Assembly (NCBI GenBank): GCA_032690845.1
Contig: CM064422.1
Location: 9,734,001 to 9,798,000, forward strand
Length of the DNA stretch: 64,000 nucleotides
Direction of reading: 5' to 3'
From: Eleusine coracana subsp. coracana
Taxonomy: Eukaryota; Streptophyta; Magnoliopsida; Poales; Poaceae
The notes under the pieces are model-generated. The model saw only the letters and a list, made by a program, of their open reading frames with translations. It did no database searches and was not told the origin of the DNA. Every line of letters starts with the position of its first letter. The stretch's first letter is position 1. Below, piece by piece: positions 34,254 to 49,200 of this stretch. The position numbers were made by a program, and so were the translations under genes.

Positions 34254-37200
34254 CTAATCATGGAAGTCCTCATAAGATGACCTAGAGGAATCACTTTGAT
34301 ATGGCGTTGTCTCTCGGGGACTTGATGGGAGAGAATCTTGCAGTGCCAAACCTAAGGGTAAAAGAAAAGAAATCGTCAGTTTTATGAAGAAATCGTCAAG
34401 TATTGAACCGAAGTATCATATCAAGCTATCAAGAATACCTGGGTTCTTTTGCCCTCTTGGACGGAATTTCTTGGTATGTCTTCGCAGGAGTTTCTTTGCC
34501 TTTGTAATTGTAAGCTGTCTAGCAAAAGGGTAATCACCATCACTTTCACTCCATTCATCGTGATACTCATTATTATTTCCATCAACTCGCATTGTCCGCA
34601 TCACAAAGGCCTTCGCTTTACGACGTTGTGAGTTGAAAAGCCCTCTAATTGAGGTGACAAATCCATCTCCTGCACCATCACCTGGCCTTTTTAACCATGA
34701 AGCGGTAAATTGATCAGGTCTCCCGTGATGACCAACATCACTGTCGCTCAAATTAAGATCATTTTCAGGAACAGCACCATCATGTGTTTCCCTCTGGTTG
34801 CTGAACTTCTTGCCCTGCTCAACAAGGAAAGAAGGAGATATAGTGAAAACCTAACATAAATTGTATGATGTCCGATGAGTTAGCTTGCTGTTGACAAATA
34901 ATAAGTGGTTAATATGCGGACAAGAAAAAGCTATGTATAAGCAATGCATATCCTGAGCCTTACCTGCATTCCAGTCACAGACTTCAAAACTCCCCAGATG
35001 ATATGTTTTTTGACTCTCGAAAACAGTCGCCTCCATGTACCAGTAAACTGGACACGATGGAAAGTATCCATAAGCAGCCTTAGGTCATTAATAGCCAGCC
35101 TTGACCCTTCGTATGTAACAAGAAGTTCAACCTACAACAATCAGCAACAATTGAAGTAAATAAACTGCAGTAATTGTTACAGCACCTCCTGATGCCACTA
35201 TACAGAAATGTACTAACCTGGCTAATCTTGATGTTATGAAACTCCATCAATTTTCTAGCTCTTGTCTTTTTTTCATCATTTGATTTCCCAACTTTCTTTT
35301 CTTCATGAGATAAACGGCCAGACTTGGCAGGCTTAGAATCTTTCATTTTACTCTTCCACATCTCAGCTCCCACAACAGTATTCTCTGCCAAAGAATTGTT
35401 CCCATCTCCTTTTGAAGAAACAATTGCAGAATTCACCAGTGATACCACATCATTATTTGAGGCACTATCTGCTGCACCTTCCTCCCAAGTCCTTTCAAAC
35501 GAAGATGTCCGCCGCAACTCTTGATGTGAACCACATACCATATTCGCCTTTAGACTCTGCAATTTGGAGACCTGTATAAAGATTAAGTTTTAGACAATGT
35601 ATATATCTAAAGCAATGCATGCTTCTCCCTAAAAAAAAAGAAAAGCAATACATGCTCACCAACATTAAATCAAGGGCAATTGGAAAACTGACCATGTTTT
35701 TTAGTCTAATTGCATGCTTGACCCTCTTTTTTAGGGTTTGTGCGTTGACCCTTTTTTTTTCAAACTGAACGAATTGATTGACCCTACTTCGTTTGGACCA
35801 TTTAACGGCATTAAATCCATGGTAAAAAGACATCTTTGTACTTCACTATTGACCCTACATTTCAATGTAATCTATATGAATGACCCTGTTTTGTGCACCA
35901 AAATTTCAGCCTTTTATAATGTTTTGAAAACAATTTGACTAATTTAAAAATTAAAAAAATTGACAACAATTTTATTGTAAGTTGAACATTTCAGTAGCAT
36001 ACAGTATGCCCAGAAAAAAAAAACTAGTCCTTGGTGTTAGTGTAATTTCAAAGCATCCCAATCATTCTATTTTGTGATTTGTCATGTAATGATAATTGAT
36101 AGAAATTTAAATCATGTATATTTTCTCACTGTACCATACATAGCACATCAATTATACAAGCATTCACATCACCTCTCTCATCTCATGTTTTCTCCTTCCT
36201 TCGATATGCATACCATAAAACAGAAGTTTGAATCTCATTTGCACAATATAGGCATCTATCATCTCAGTTTGAACCAGCATGCACAACATTTAGGGGAAAA
36301 AAACAGCATTCATTGTCTTTTCCTTTGCCCTTTCATTCTTAACAGAATTTTCTTATTTTTTCAAAATATTACTAAAAAAAGGATGCTTCTAACGCCATCC
36401 AAAATAGGGCCAAACAGCAGCTTAGAGGAAGGGATTGCACGTCATTTACTATACATATTGTTGTAGCTGACTCACCTGTGAGTTATCGGCATGTAAACCT
36501 TGCCAGCTTGAGATATTTGTTGATGCATGTACTGTTGTTCCTGATTTCCCAGGTATGTCCTGTTCCCTGACAGAATAGCTGCTGGAAGCAACAGCATCGA
36601 CACCAGAAGAGAGTCTTCTTGTTCTTCTAGGTCCAGTCGATGTTGAAACTCTCCAAACTTCCTTTTGTCCCAACATAAACAAAATATATATCAGAAATAA
36701 GGACACCCAAGACCAAAATAACGATGAAAACAGAACAGCATTTACATATTACCTGCCGTCGTTGTGAATCATCTTCTTCAGGAAAGAAATAGTCCCACAT
36801 CATTCTATACATTGCTTCAGATAGATAAATTTTCAAGGGGTAGATCTCCACCTGAAAAAAATACACAGCTCGTAAAAAAGCAATACAGTCAGTTACACCT
36901 AAATTTTATTGAATCATGATAAATTTAGAGCACAGAATTATCTAGTGACAGAAACCAGAGAAAAAGTATAGTATCTTCTGCCATTTTGCACCCCTCCCCC
37001 CTCACACACATATACACACAAAAAATATCTTCGTGACTGTTTAGACTGGCCTATGAAATGATAGGAAATTTATATGTAAACCGCCTTACAAAACTTGTAA
37101 AAAAACAATTTCACATGATTTAAGTCTGGCATATGAATTTGTACGTGCTGGTAAGATCTAACTTTTGCCCCTCAATATTTGATTGTCAACTAACTGATCA

Positions 37201-40200
37201 AAGACATCCATACAAATCTGTTTTATCTTTATCTTTTCTTGTGATACCACCCATGCAATGGAAGACATGGCCATCTTGTTCATTGGGCATTTACCACGGC
37301 CAAAATGGAATAATTAAATGATATGCATCAAATCATAAATTGACCATTTCCCCAAGCTAAACCAACCTGAAAGAGCTCGAGTGGAGAATTTCCATCCTTA
37401 GGAGCACCTTGCTTGCCATCCACACGAAGCATGACACCTCTGTAAAAGAATTAATAAAGAAACAGTCAGTAGTCATTCAATTGAATTCCCTTTTTCTGGT
37501 GGATTCAGATCCAAAAATTCCATGAAAAAAACGACACTGCTGAAAAATGTAATGTAATACCAAAAAAAAACACTGATTATGGTGTCCACTAATGACACAA
37601 TGAGAATTTTGCTTAGAAATTTCAACAATACATACAAGTATGTAAAAATATGAAATCAATCAACCAAGGAGACAATGTGAACAATCCTTACTTTTCTGGA
37701 GGAGTGTTCCAGGCAGACAACAATGTATCACATTTGGCATTGGGCATGCAATTCCTCACAACAAAGTATTTAGTTGTAAAGCGAGCAACACCTATGTCTT
37801 TGTAATCCCGATCAACATCGCATACCTGCAACATATTTCAAGTATTCTGATTCAACTCAAAAATTGCTAATCAAATAGCATAATCAAAGAATAGCCATGA
37901 TGACAGCAAAAAGAAATAGCAAAGTCACAATCAAATAGCACAAAAAAAACTCAACCCTGGGGGTAAGACCGCCCCCGCGGTATTCTTTTTAAGAAGAAGG
38001 GCCTGCAAAGCAGGGGTCAAGAAAATCCACGAACCCTGGTCCCATCCACAGGGGAGCCACCCCCTATGGTTCAGGCCTTAACTCATACTTTGAGCCCACC
38101 CCATACATGAGGCCCTGCCCACCACAGGTCAGATCAAACTGAGTAAATGAGACCTGGCGAGTGGATTTTTTTACTCCACAAATTGTGCACACCAGGATTT
38201 GAACCCTGAGCTATTGTCAATTTGCAATCAAATAGCACCACAAAAGGAAACAAAAAGGCATCAAAGTATAAACACACCATATCATTGATCTCGGCTTCTG
38301 CAAAAGTGTTCCCATCTGCAAGCATGCTCCATAAAACCTTGCTGATTTTCATAGAAATTCGCATGGCACAAGAAGGGGTTTTGTTCTTTTCTTTCTCCAT
38401 CAAGCGTAACTGTGCAGCTTTTTGAAGTGCTTTCCTTAATGCTGAAGATGCAGATCTTCGAGACTTCTGTAGGTTTATAAGATCTCTCTTCAGTCCTTCC
38501 ACCTGAATACAGTACAAAAATTGATTAAATATTGCACATGAATTATTCTACAATAAGAAAAGTCACAGTGCTGTAAAATAATGTAGTTAAAAACAATAAT
38601 AAAGTTTTACCAGTAAAATAATAATTAAAACCATTTACTGAACACTGTAAAAAAAGCATAAAAACCATATATTTTGATAACGCCGAACAAGTCCAAAATT
38701 GTACCAGTAAAGCTTTCCCACTGTTGATCATCCATAAACAATCATCCTTTTCTGACGAATGACATTGCTCACTCTGAATATCACTATTTCCAGTGAGGGA
38801 TCTTATATCATCAAGCAGTAACTTCCTTTCCCTTTCCCTCTGTTCAAGGTTAATTTTTGCAAGCTCAACTTCTTCAACTCCATCAGGGACAACTTCATCA
38901 GCCTCTTCTTCAACATCTTCGTCATCTGATGGATACTGAAGACTGTTTTTCCTAGGCCTGTTCAAAGAAATTTAATCAAGGTGAACTCAATTTAACACAT
39001 TTCATAAAAAAATGTGTTAGAACATGAATAAAGGGCAATGTAAAAGTATATATCATTAAAGTCAGGACATGGGTAAGAAATGTCTTAGTTGAAAAATCAA
39101 CAAAACATGCACATGTACGGACAACACTTGTTTGCATTCCCTGAAATTAACCGAAATGATTGAAGCTTTTTGTATTATCTCATGCCCAATTCCCAGTGCT
39201 TCAAAATTATTACTCATGCCTGTCATTTGCAATATAGGCATGGGGATCAGATGGGTCATTGGATTGAATAACATTTCATTCTTTTCTATTGACCCTCTCA
39301 AGAACTGAGACGAGATCGTCAAAGCGGAATTCAGATTCACTGTTGGTAGCACACATGTTCCAGTGAGAAGATCCCATGCGGCAGAGCAGATCTTAATTTA
39401 AGTAGATTGACATTGTTGGATCCAAAAGACTTCCATGACCATTGTGAACACAGATACGGATATCTTCATCAATTGCAGTTATAAAGATCCCATTCAAACA
39501 GGATGGCACAGAGATTGTCAACACGTAGTCCATTATTTCCTTACCATGTCCAAATGTGGGGCCAAATTGTCAGTCTCGCTACCTGAACCACTTGCACACA
39601 GGACATTCCAACCACTCTACTTTAATCACCCACTCCTCTGCCTTCCCTATGTGACCAGCCCTCATGTAACAATAAAAACATCTACTGATATTTCCACTAA
39701 TCACAACTACAAAGATCCAATTTATGCCGTGCAGCATGCTGGTCCCATGTAGCCCATCCTCCCCAAGATGAGCAGGGGCTTATCCTTGTTCTTCAAGCTG
39801 ACCAGCTGACCAGCTGATACTGCAGTCTTGTGAAATGGCAGATTTGAGGCTGTGGAAGCAGAATGGATGTGGGTGCTGCCCGCCTGCCCCATAAGCACAT
39901 CCTATCCTGGGCGCACACGGCAGCAGCATGCGGCTCGCCTTCCTGGTCGACCGACATTGGCAGGCAGTTCGCAGCACTGCATCAATGGTGCAGCTATGGG
40001 CAGGGAATGGTGGCTAGCCTTGGGCCCTACGATGTGGCATCAAGCTTGGGGTAAACGTCAAGGCCATCCATGGAGCAGGGACAGCAAAGCGATAAGAGGC
40101 AGGTGGTTCATATGAAAAAGAGAAATGTCGATGTGACTTTGTTTCTCATGTACTGATCTTATAAAAAAATAATATTTTGTTTGTTCCAGAAGCTATTTGT

Positions 40201-43200
40201 GTTCTGATCACTCGAACATCGAATGTACATCAGGGTATTATTTTTTATATTTCTAAGATCTTCATATTTGCTCCATAAGCTATTTGTGATGACGACACCA
40301 CTGACTTTCCGATTAAAATAGGACTACACCAAGGATCAGCATTGAGCCCTTATTTATTTGCTTTGGTGATGGACGAGGTCACACGAGAAATACAGAGTGA
40401 TGTCCCTTGGTGTATGCTCTTTGCTGATGATGTGGTGTTAGTTGACGAGAGTAGGGATGGGGTTAATAGGAAGTTGGAGCTGTGGAGGCACACATTAGAG
40501 TGCAAGGGTTTCAGACTTAGTAGGGCCAAGACCGAGTATATGATGTATGAGTTTAGCGCGACTAGACATAAGGATGGAGACGTTAGCCTTGATGGACAAG
40601 TGGTGGCCAAGAAGGATACATTTCGTTATTTAGGATCGATGTTGCAAAAGGACGGTGACATCGATGAAGATGTTAGGTATAGAATTTCAGCCGGCTGGTT
40701 GAAATGGCGTCAAGCATCCGGCGTCTTATGCGACAAGAGGGTGCCACAAAAGCTAAAAGGTAAATTCTATAGGACGGCAATTCGTCCGGCGATGTTATAC
40801 GGTGCTGAGTGCTGGCCTACGAAAAGACGACATGTTCAACAACTGAGTGTAGCAGAGATGCGTATGTTGCGTTGGTTTTGCGGGCATACAACAAGAGACC
40901 GAATACGGAATGAAGATATCCGAGACAGGATAGGAGTGGCACCTATCGAGGAGAAATTGGTTCAACATCAGTTGAGATGGTTCGGACATGTCCAACGGAG
41001 ACCTCCGGAGGCGCCGGTACGTAGTGGGGTTCTAAAGAGAGATGCTAATGTTAAGAGAGGTAGAGGCCGACCTAACTTGACTTGGGACGAGTCGGTTAAG
41101 AGAGACCTGAAGACGTGGGATATCCCTAAGGAGCTAGCTATGGATAGGAGCGCTTGGAGACTAGCAATAGACGTGCCAGAACCGTGATCTTTTTTCCTTC
41201 CTTCTTGCTTACTCGTTTTTGGTTTTTGTTCCTTTTTGTTTTTGTCTCTTTTTTTTTCTCTCTCTCTCTCTCTTTTCTTTCCTTTTTTTCTCTTCTCTTG
41301 CTTTTGGCTTTTGTTCCTTTGTCTCTTCTTTTTTGGGTTCCCATGGGTTTCATCTCTAGCCTACCCCAACTTGCTTGGGATAAAAAGGCTTTATTGTTGT
41401 TGTTGTTGTTGTTGTAAGATCTTCATATTATTTAAGTATATCTCAAGAAAATATAACATTTCTAAAAAGTCATTCTATGTAAGCTTGTTCAATTATTCTA
41501 GTTCAGTTAGTTCAAAATATGTTATAACGCTACATGTCAAAACAGTGATATAAACACAATGATTACCATGAAAACTATGGTTAAATCAGAAAGGACAGTT
41601 TGGTCTTTGCGCAACAAAGTTAACACCATTACGGACACTAAGCAGACTTATGGTAAAAGTGTGATTCGGATGAGAAAAGTTGTGGTAAAAATGCAAAATC
41701 TGAATTCTTGGGTTTCACAATTGGCCTTCAAAACTGTGGTCAACACACAATTGCCCCTACTTTTACTGACACATTAACTAGAAACCCTGATCTGGTAAAT
41801 ATTAATGATTAGGCTGAAACAGAACAAATCGTTGGCCCGAACGCAAGGACCAAACTGGAGTAGCAAACATGAGAAAATAAAATAGAATTCATGGACTTAA
41901 GAGAAGTCTCACTCACTTTGGAAGTCTTGCAAATAGAAGATTGCTAAGCACATCCCACATAACTTGAAATTGGCGAGAAGTCATTGTTGCCGTTATGTTT
42001 GGAGAATTAAAGCGTAGCTCCTTTAGTGGCTTGACCTGGGTCACAGAATATAAAATTATAAGAGAGTGGTTGCACTGTACATGATGGCATGTGAACACGC
42101 CACTCAATGCTGGATGATTGCATCCATGAGAGATTCGTGCCAGATCCTGACGGTGTTACTAACAGATGCTCTAGCTTTTGAGTGGGCTATCATTATGTCC
42201 TGAGAATTCTGCATTACCTTGGTAGCACTGTAGAACAACTTTATTTTAAAGTCACTTTGCAGTGTCATGGTCCAAGGAATCAGCTGACACAACACTTTTG
42301 GATGTAAATCAAGAATAAGCTGGGTAATAACACCTTTCTACAAAGGGATGAGATACTTGAGAAAAATAATAGGGAGGAGAAAGTTTCACTCTGGACATAG
42401 ACGAACATAACAAATTTATATGCACGTATGAACATTAATTACACCCTCAGTTTTTTCCCCCCAATAATTTATTCAATTAGCTAAAAACATAAATCTACTT
42501 AAAAAAAGGTTTTACATAGTTCAGTGTATAGAAGTTTTGTGCCAGTCTGTAGATGCACTTGAACTACTTTAGTCAGTAAAATCAGTTCTTTTTTATTTCT
42601 TTTACATTTTTGCACACCTTTTTAAATTCTCACCTTTTCTCAAACCAGCCTTTTTATTGTTTTTGTTCTTTCTGCAGCTTTCTAACAGAGTTATAGGCAG
42701 AACCATGCATGATTAAAGTAGACAAGGTGCTGCTATCTGATGCTCCTACAAGCATGTCGGCTTTTTTCTTAACGTCGATAACCAACTGGTGCATGTTCCA
42801 TGTGTCAACGTGTTTGCTGGAAACTTTGTGAAATTATAAACCATCACAAGAAAATTACTACATGTACAGGACAGACTCTAGGTATCATGATTTTACCTTC
42901 AAGTCTGCAGTTCCACCTTTGTGTCTAGTGTAACGGAAGTACATTTGACAAGGCATAAATACTCTCTCCAACAAGGCACCTGTGCGCTTTAGTTTTTCAG
43001 AGCTACCTAGAATCCGAGGAAGCCACTGCAGGCCAGCACCTGGGTCCACATCAGTGGGTGCAACATGAGCTTGAACATCTTCAAGAATCACTGAGAGGTC
43101 AAATTTTTTCCAGGTCATTTCAGGTTGTAACTCAGGAATGTGTAGATTGCTTGCTCCCAATGCTTGCTCTAGCATCTCTTTCCCAACATGAACAACTGAA

Positions 43201-46200
43201 TGAAATGAACGAGCCAACACACGCCCACTAGCTGCAGCAAGTAAAAACCTCCCCTGGTACATACAACATTTAGGTTTAGTTCCATGGATGGCACATTTCT
43301 AAATCAACTTCAAAACACTCATTTTTCAACCTCATGTCTATTTTCATGAGCTTCTTCATATTGGCGACCGCAATCATTGGATATGACTAGTGAAATGCAG
43401 GAAACAAAAGCAATATAATGGGATAAATGAAAGGATATGCTTTGTATTAGTCTAAAATGGCCAGAAAGATTTAGATAAATGCACAATGATATTCTTAATC
43501 ACAACATAGATGAAAGAAGTAAACTAGCAAGTGAGAAGGAAAGAAAAGCGTATTATTTCTGAAATAACTTACATTGGCTTCTTCAGAATGTAGGTTAAAT
43601 TGGGGTTTGATAACGTTAACCATGAATTGGAGCTCCCCTTCATCATTGAAATCATCAAAGATGCCATGCTTCACTGCATTGACAGGACAAGTTCAGATCA
43701 AGTAACAAAGGTCATGATAATTTGAAACAACTTCAAACGTTTTAGAACTCAATGGGTTAAAAATAATAATACTGACCAAAGCTTGCTAGTTTTGGTGCAG
43801 CATGAGGTATGAACGTACCAGCCAGATCAGAGGAGCGATTCCCTTTGCTATGCAACGATGAAGATGAACCTGAAGGCTCAACAGGTTGAGCTGATGGAGT
43901 ACTAACATGGATGGACGACGCAGCATCTTGCACCAATCTAGAACCTTCAGCATTCCTTTCTTCAATCATCTTCCTTTGTGCATATTGTCGTGAAGGAGAC
44001 GGCTTTGGAGACTCAAATGCTTTAGAAATTCCTCCAACCCAAGACCAAACGGCGTCTCGGTTCTCAATAGTCCATAAAAGCTTAAGGCCATAAACAAATA
44101 CCCTTTGGCAATTATCCGCCAGCACCACATTAAAACCATCATCATCGTCGCTAGGCTCAGACAGAGTATGGTCACTTTCACTGCCATTCTCAAACTCAGA
44201 CCTCACATATGTTATCTCAATCCGACCAGTATCCTGCCATTTCATAAGTCTATCGGGATCTGCCTTAGGAGCTTGTCTTCTTATCGTAAAATAATCCGAA
44301 GATAACAGGAAACCATCCTCATGTTTCTCTTGTAAATTGCCCAAGTTAAACTTGTCATGAACAAATTTACTCATCGGTTGTTGAGTGGTAGTCTTTACTT
44401 TGGTTATATTATCAACTGAAGACAGGTTACTATCTCGGATTAGATAAACCTCTGGCTTGTGAAGATCAAAACCACGATAAACAAGGTCCAGTGGTTCACG
44501 CTTACAATCAAATGTGTAGTGTTGTTTACCTCGACTGTAACACAACTCATACTTCAAATTTGACATCTTAAAGGTTAAGCCATTAGCAGGGTCATCCTCA
44601 GTTAAAGTTACATGCCTAATGCAACAGGGAGTAGCATCAACTCGCAAAAAAAATTCAACCAGAACCTTGTCCAGCGAGAGGTTACCAGATCTAGCAGCCC
44701 GAGGAATTCCAAAACGACGCCATCTAGAGAAAGAACGCAGTTTGTGAGGTGGGTTGTAGTTTAAACTCCACCATTTGAAAACCCAAGCAAGGTCATGGGC
44801 TCCCAGGTTCATGGTTGGGAATTCAGCATCAGCTATTTTTGAAGAGCTACCACAGAGTATCGAGTTGTTTCCATAACAGGAAGATGATGAACCATTATCA
44901 CACTGTGCTTGCGACGGTCTAAGGGAGAAGTTCCACCTAAGAGAGAGATAAGTGGATCGAAATGGATCATAAACCTTCTTTCGTGGCTCCCCCTCAACAG
45001 GGAGTGCATGCAAATAATGATTTGACGGGTTCCCAGATTCACACTGCCAATCAATGATCACATTCAGGGAGAATGAAGGAGCATATATGAAGGGTCTGGG
45101 CACACCAGATGGAACTTTTAAGCTGCAATTCTTCATAATACTCTCTAAGCTGCTAATGTACATCTTGAATTCGTTTGCAGAAATATCCACATGCCCATCA
45201 GTTTGCTGGATCTCCATGTATTCAGAAACAATTTCAAGTTTGTCTACATACTCATAAGGATTAGTTGTTGCCAGGAACTTCCATGAGGTCTTGTTGAAAT
45301 ACAAGACTATCTTTCCATGGATGTAGTATCTCATGTCATCCCACCATGGTAAGCTGCGTTCCTTTTTAGGTGGTTGGATAACTGGACTAGCCCTGGTGCT
45401 AAGGTTAGCTCTCCTCAGGGCTACTTGAAATGCATAACTTATATCAGCAAAAGATGGTTCATAACCAACTCCAAAAGAGATCTCTCCCCTCTGGAAATAA
45501 AGGGGTAAATTAGAGTACATTTTCATTGCTGGTGTGGTACCACTAGCAGAACGTAGCATTGTAACCTTTTGCCATCTTCCAATATATACATCTTGGGGTA
45601 TTTGGGGTTGAAAACATGTTGCCTGAAAGTTGATTGCAATTAGAGCGACAGACCAGGATGGATATAATAAGCATATAAAAGTCACATGCTATTCTAAATA
45701 ATTTAACTTTTTTAGGGATCTTTTGAAGGAAAAAAAATCAATTCCCATTCCACCTATTAGCAGCACTGACAACCACAAACAGGTCTGCAAAGTTAAATAT
45801 GTGCATGTGAAATTGTGAATTCGAGTTATCAAACATTAGTCATAAACAGGTATTCCAAATCTTATTTGTGCAATATTAGGATATATGGATATTGCCATAT
45901 GTCGAAATGCAAGCTGATATCAGACGCACATAATAGGATCTCCTGATCTAGAAGGCTGTCCAACTGAGTAACAAACTATTATCGAGAATGGCTTTCAAAA
46001 TTATATTAGCACAAATTTCTTTGTGTATGACTTGCATATTGAATCTCATTGTATCACAAATTTCATCGTGAGTTACTTGTATATTGAGTCTCATTGTAAC
46101 AACCCTTTTACACAAAGTGAAGATGAAAGCACAAGATGAGTGCTATGTGCATGCGTGTGCCTGTCCCACATGGGGGCTGGGCAGTAAGTGGATTTTGGAT

Positions 46201-49200
46201 GCCGGGCGTTGCACTCATCTGACAGGGAACAGCAAGTATTTTAATTGTGAAGCATGGTCAATACAAATGGACCCTAAGCCTAGTCAGGACTGCTTATAAT
46301 TAGGTGGCCCGACTATTTGTATCAAAGTTGCCACCTTGCTACTGAGGGAGTTTTGTATCAGATCTTCTTCCTGGCAGCTTACCAACCAAATAAACTACAT
46401 ATCCACTCCTTTAAATTGGAGTTGGGTATGCATGACATGAGTGAAAGTGAGGGAATACTGAAATACATAGGAAGATCAATTCAACGCATGCGTCAGTAGA
46501 ACATATAAGTTGTGTAACATAGCATAGAAGTGCCATGGTAAGCTAACTGAAATTCCATGTAGACTGATAGAAACTTAACACGGTTTGAGTTTACAAAACA
46601 CAGTCATAACCCTCACCATGTAATATAGATCTTTAAAACTCCCTAGTTCTATCGGGAAAAAAAAGTGTGATGGTACTGAGTACTGACCTGCTGTGCAAGC
46701 ACAATGCGGCCTTGACATTTCCCATTGACAGAGGAAAAAAGAGGAGAGGTGTAATCTCTCAATTGTATGTCCAACGACCCTGCAAGAACAGAAATATCGC
46801 TCCCATAAAATCGGGAGAATGGTATATTTTGCTCCTGGCAGACAGGGTCAAGCCCCTTTATAAATTCAACCATTTCTATCTCTCCACCATCTATCCTGGT
46901 TAAAGTAATGTCAAGTTCAGAAGCAGAAAGTGAAAGAAGTGAGGTTCTACGTGAACTTGGTTTGAATCCGGCTTGGAAACCTTTTGCACATGCTCCCGAC
47001 CCTTCTGCAGGTACCATTTTCTGACAGGCTGTATAATATGATCGAAATGCTTGCTTATGGATTTCTTCTTGCAACCTTTGAAGTGCTGCAGTGTCATTAA
47101 TGTCAATTTCAATACCATCATAGATAACTTTCCTCTCAGAGCTGCGATTGCTAGGATCTGCACTTCCTGATATAGCATCCTCAAGAAATTTCAACCTAAC
47201 ACCTAGCTCACAGACTTTGTTCCTCATCAAATGGTAATGTTCATCAAGCCAACCCTGGATAGGCTCCTCTTCTATATCTGCTGTCAGTTTACGTAAAACA
47301 AACTTTACTGATCCAAATTTGGATGCCCCTGATTTAAGCTTTCTTGAGTTTTCTTTCCTATCAGGAAACAATATACTTGCTTTGGCAGACGCAACAAGCT
47401 TTAGGCCTCGAATCATATCTTCAACAGCATCCTCTATGGCACGCAATTGTAACCTGTAAGGCATACAAATATGGACATCTAGTCCTTGAACAACCCAGTC
47501 TCTTTTGGATGATGGCTCAACCTCACACAAACTTCCAGTGCCGAGAGGAATACAGGAGATCTGTATGCGGGTGCTACTTAGAACTCTAGCACCATTAAGA
47601 CTAAGGGAAAAGCCCTCAGATAATACGCCTATCTTAGCATTTTCAGTGAAAATAGACTGCACGTGCATGTTTGCTTCAACACCATCCGCAAGTTCAGCAG
47701 ATACCCTTAACATCTCCACATCTATGGCAAAAATTGACCCTCTTCTGTCAGACTTCTGTGATTTAACTGAACTAGCAGTTACATTGCCATGCTCATTCGT
47801 TTTGATATTACCAACTTCAGAATTGATCAATTTTTCAGAATTCTGCAACTTGTTATTATGTAGGAAATGCTTTAGACGGACAAAGGTCTCAAATAATGCT
47901 AAATGAGCATCGGGTTCCCACCTCAGATTAATGTCTGTAGCTCTAAAGAGGGAACAAACAGAAACTTCTGCAAGGCCACCAGATCGACGAACAATTTTAG
48001 CATTCTGCATATCTAGTAAAGTAACTCTGACACTAGAGCTGCAATCCTCTGGGAACTCCTCATAAATTGTCTTCACCCGTTCTAATTCTGCTTCCATTGT
48101 TTTCTTCTCCTTGTCTATACACACAGATAGATGAGATATTATTAAAGCTGCAGAGAACTTCAAGTAACAGTTACCATCTGGCAAAACTGAAGTTATACTT
48201 GCCCTCCGTGGTGTGCCATCAGCAGAAATGCTAACAATTACTTGGCCACCTTGAGACCCATAGTTCACACGCTTTGGGTCAGCAATTGGCATGTTTACTA
48301 TGTTTGCTTCACCACAGTACGTAATGGAGAACTTCTGTAAGCATATTTTCAATATTTCCACACCTTTAATTCTCTTTTTGCCTGTATGCTCCAAATTCTT
48401 TTCTTCGGACCTTTCACCAGATGGCTTAAGACTCTTAAATAGAGTCCTAAAGGACATCAAATTAAGTACAAGTGATTCCAAATGCTGGAAGCCAAATTTC
48501 ACTATGGTATCACTAATATCAATGGAAAATACAAGCTTCCTAGTTTCAGTCAAGTCTTGGACCTCATCCCTGTATCCCCAATCAAGGCTCACTCGAGCAA
48601 TATGTATTAGGGAGCCAGAGCAAGTATCAACACCATATATATTTTCATTCAAGAATTCCCTATATTCATCCTCCATGTGCACCAGTAATTCACCAAGTTC
48701 TGTGTGTATCTGAATCCCCTTGCTTGCAATATTATTTGCAAACAGATGTGATGATTGGGAACAAGCCTGCAAACAGGAACGGAAACTGATGCTTATGCTT
48801 AGTTGGCAAACTCGAAGCACTAAAATATGAATAAAAACACAGGAAATGGTGACTATATCACAAGTGCAAATGCTAACTTGCAGGAATAGCATTATAACTT
48901 TGTATGCCACTCCCTCAAGTCATGTTTATATGATGTTCAGATACTAAAGTTGGTTCAGACATGAAAATCAGTTTGATTTCCCTGACTGAACATCCATGTG
49001 TAACAATGAATCGAGAAGGTATACGCTATTCCAAACCAGAAGGTGAAAGAAAACTAAGAGAAATTGGACCATATGCGTTGATCACCCACATTAGGAGTGA
49101 AGCCACATTAGCATATGTGATAAGAGCTCAGCAAACTTTTTCTATTAGCTTCCCATAGTGCGTATATTTAAAATGAACTAGGCATCAACATCTACATATA

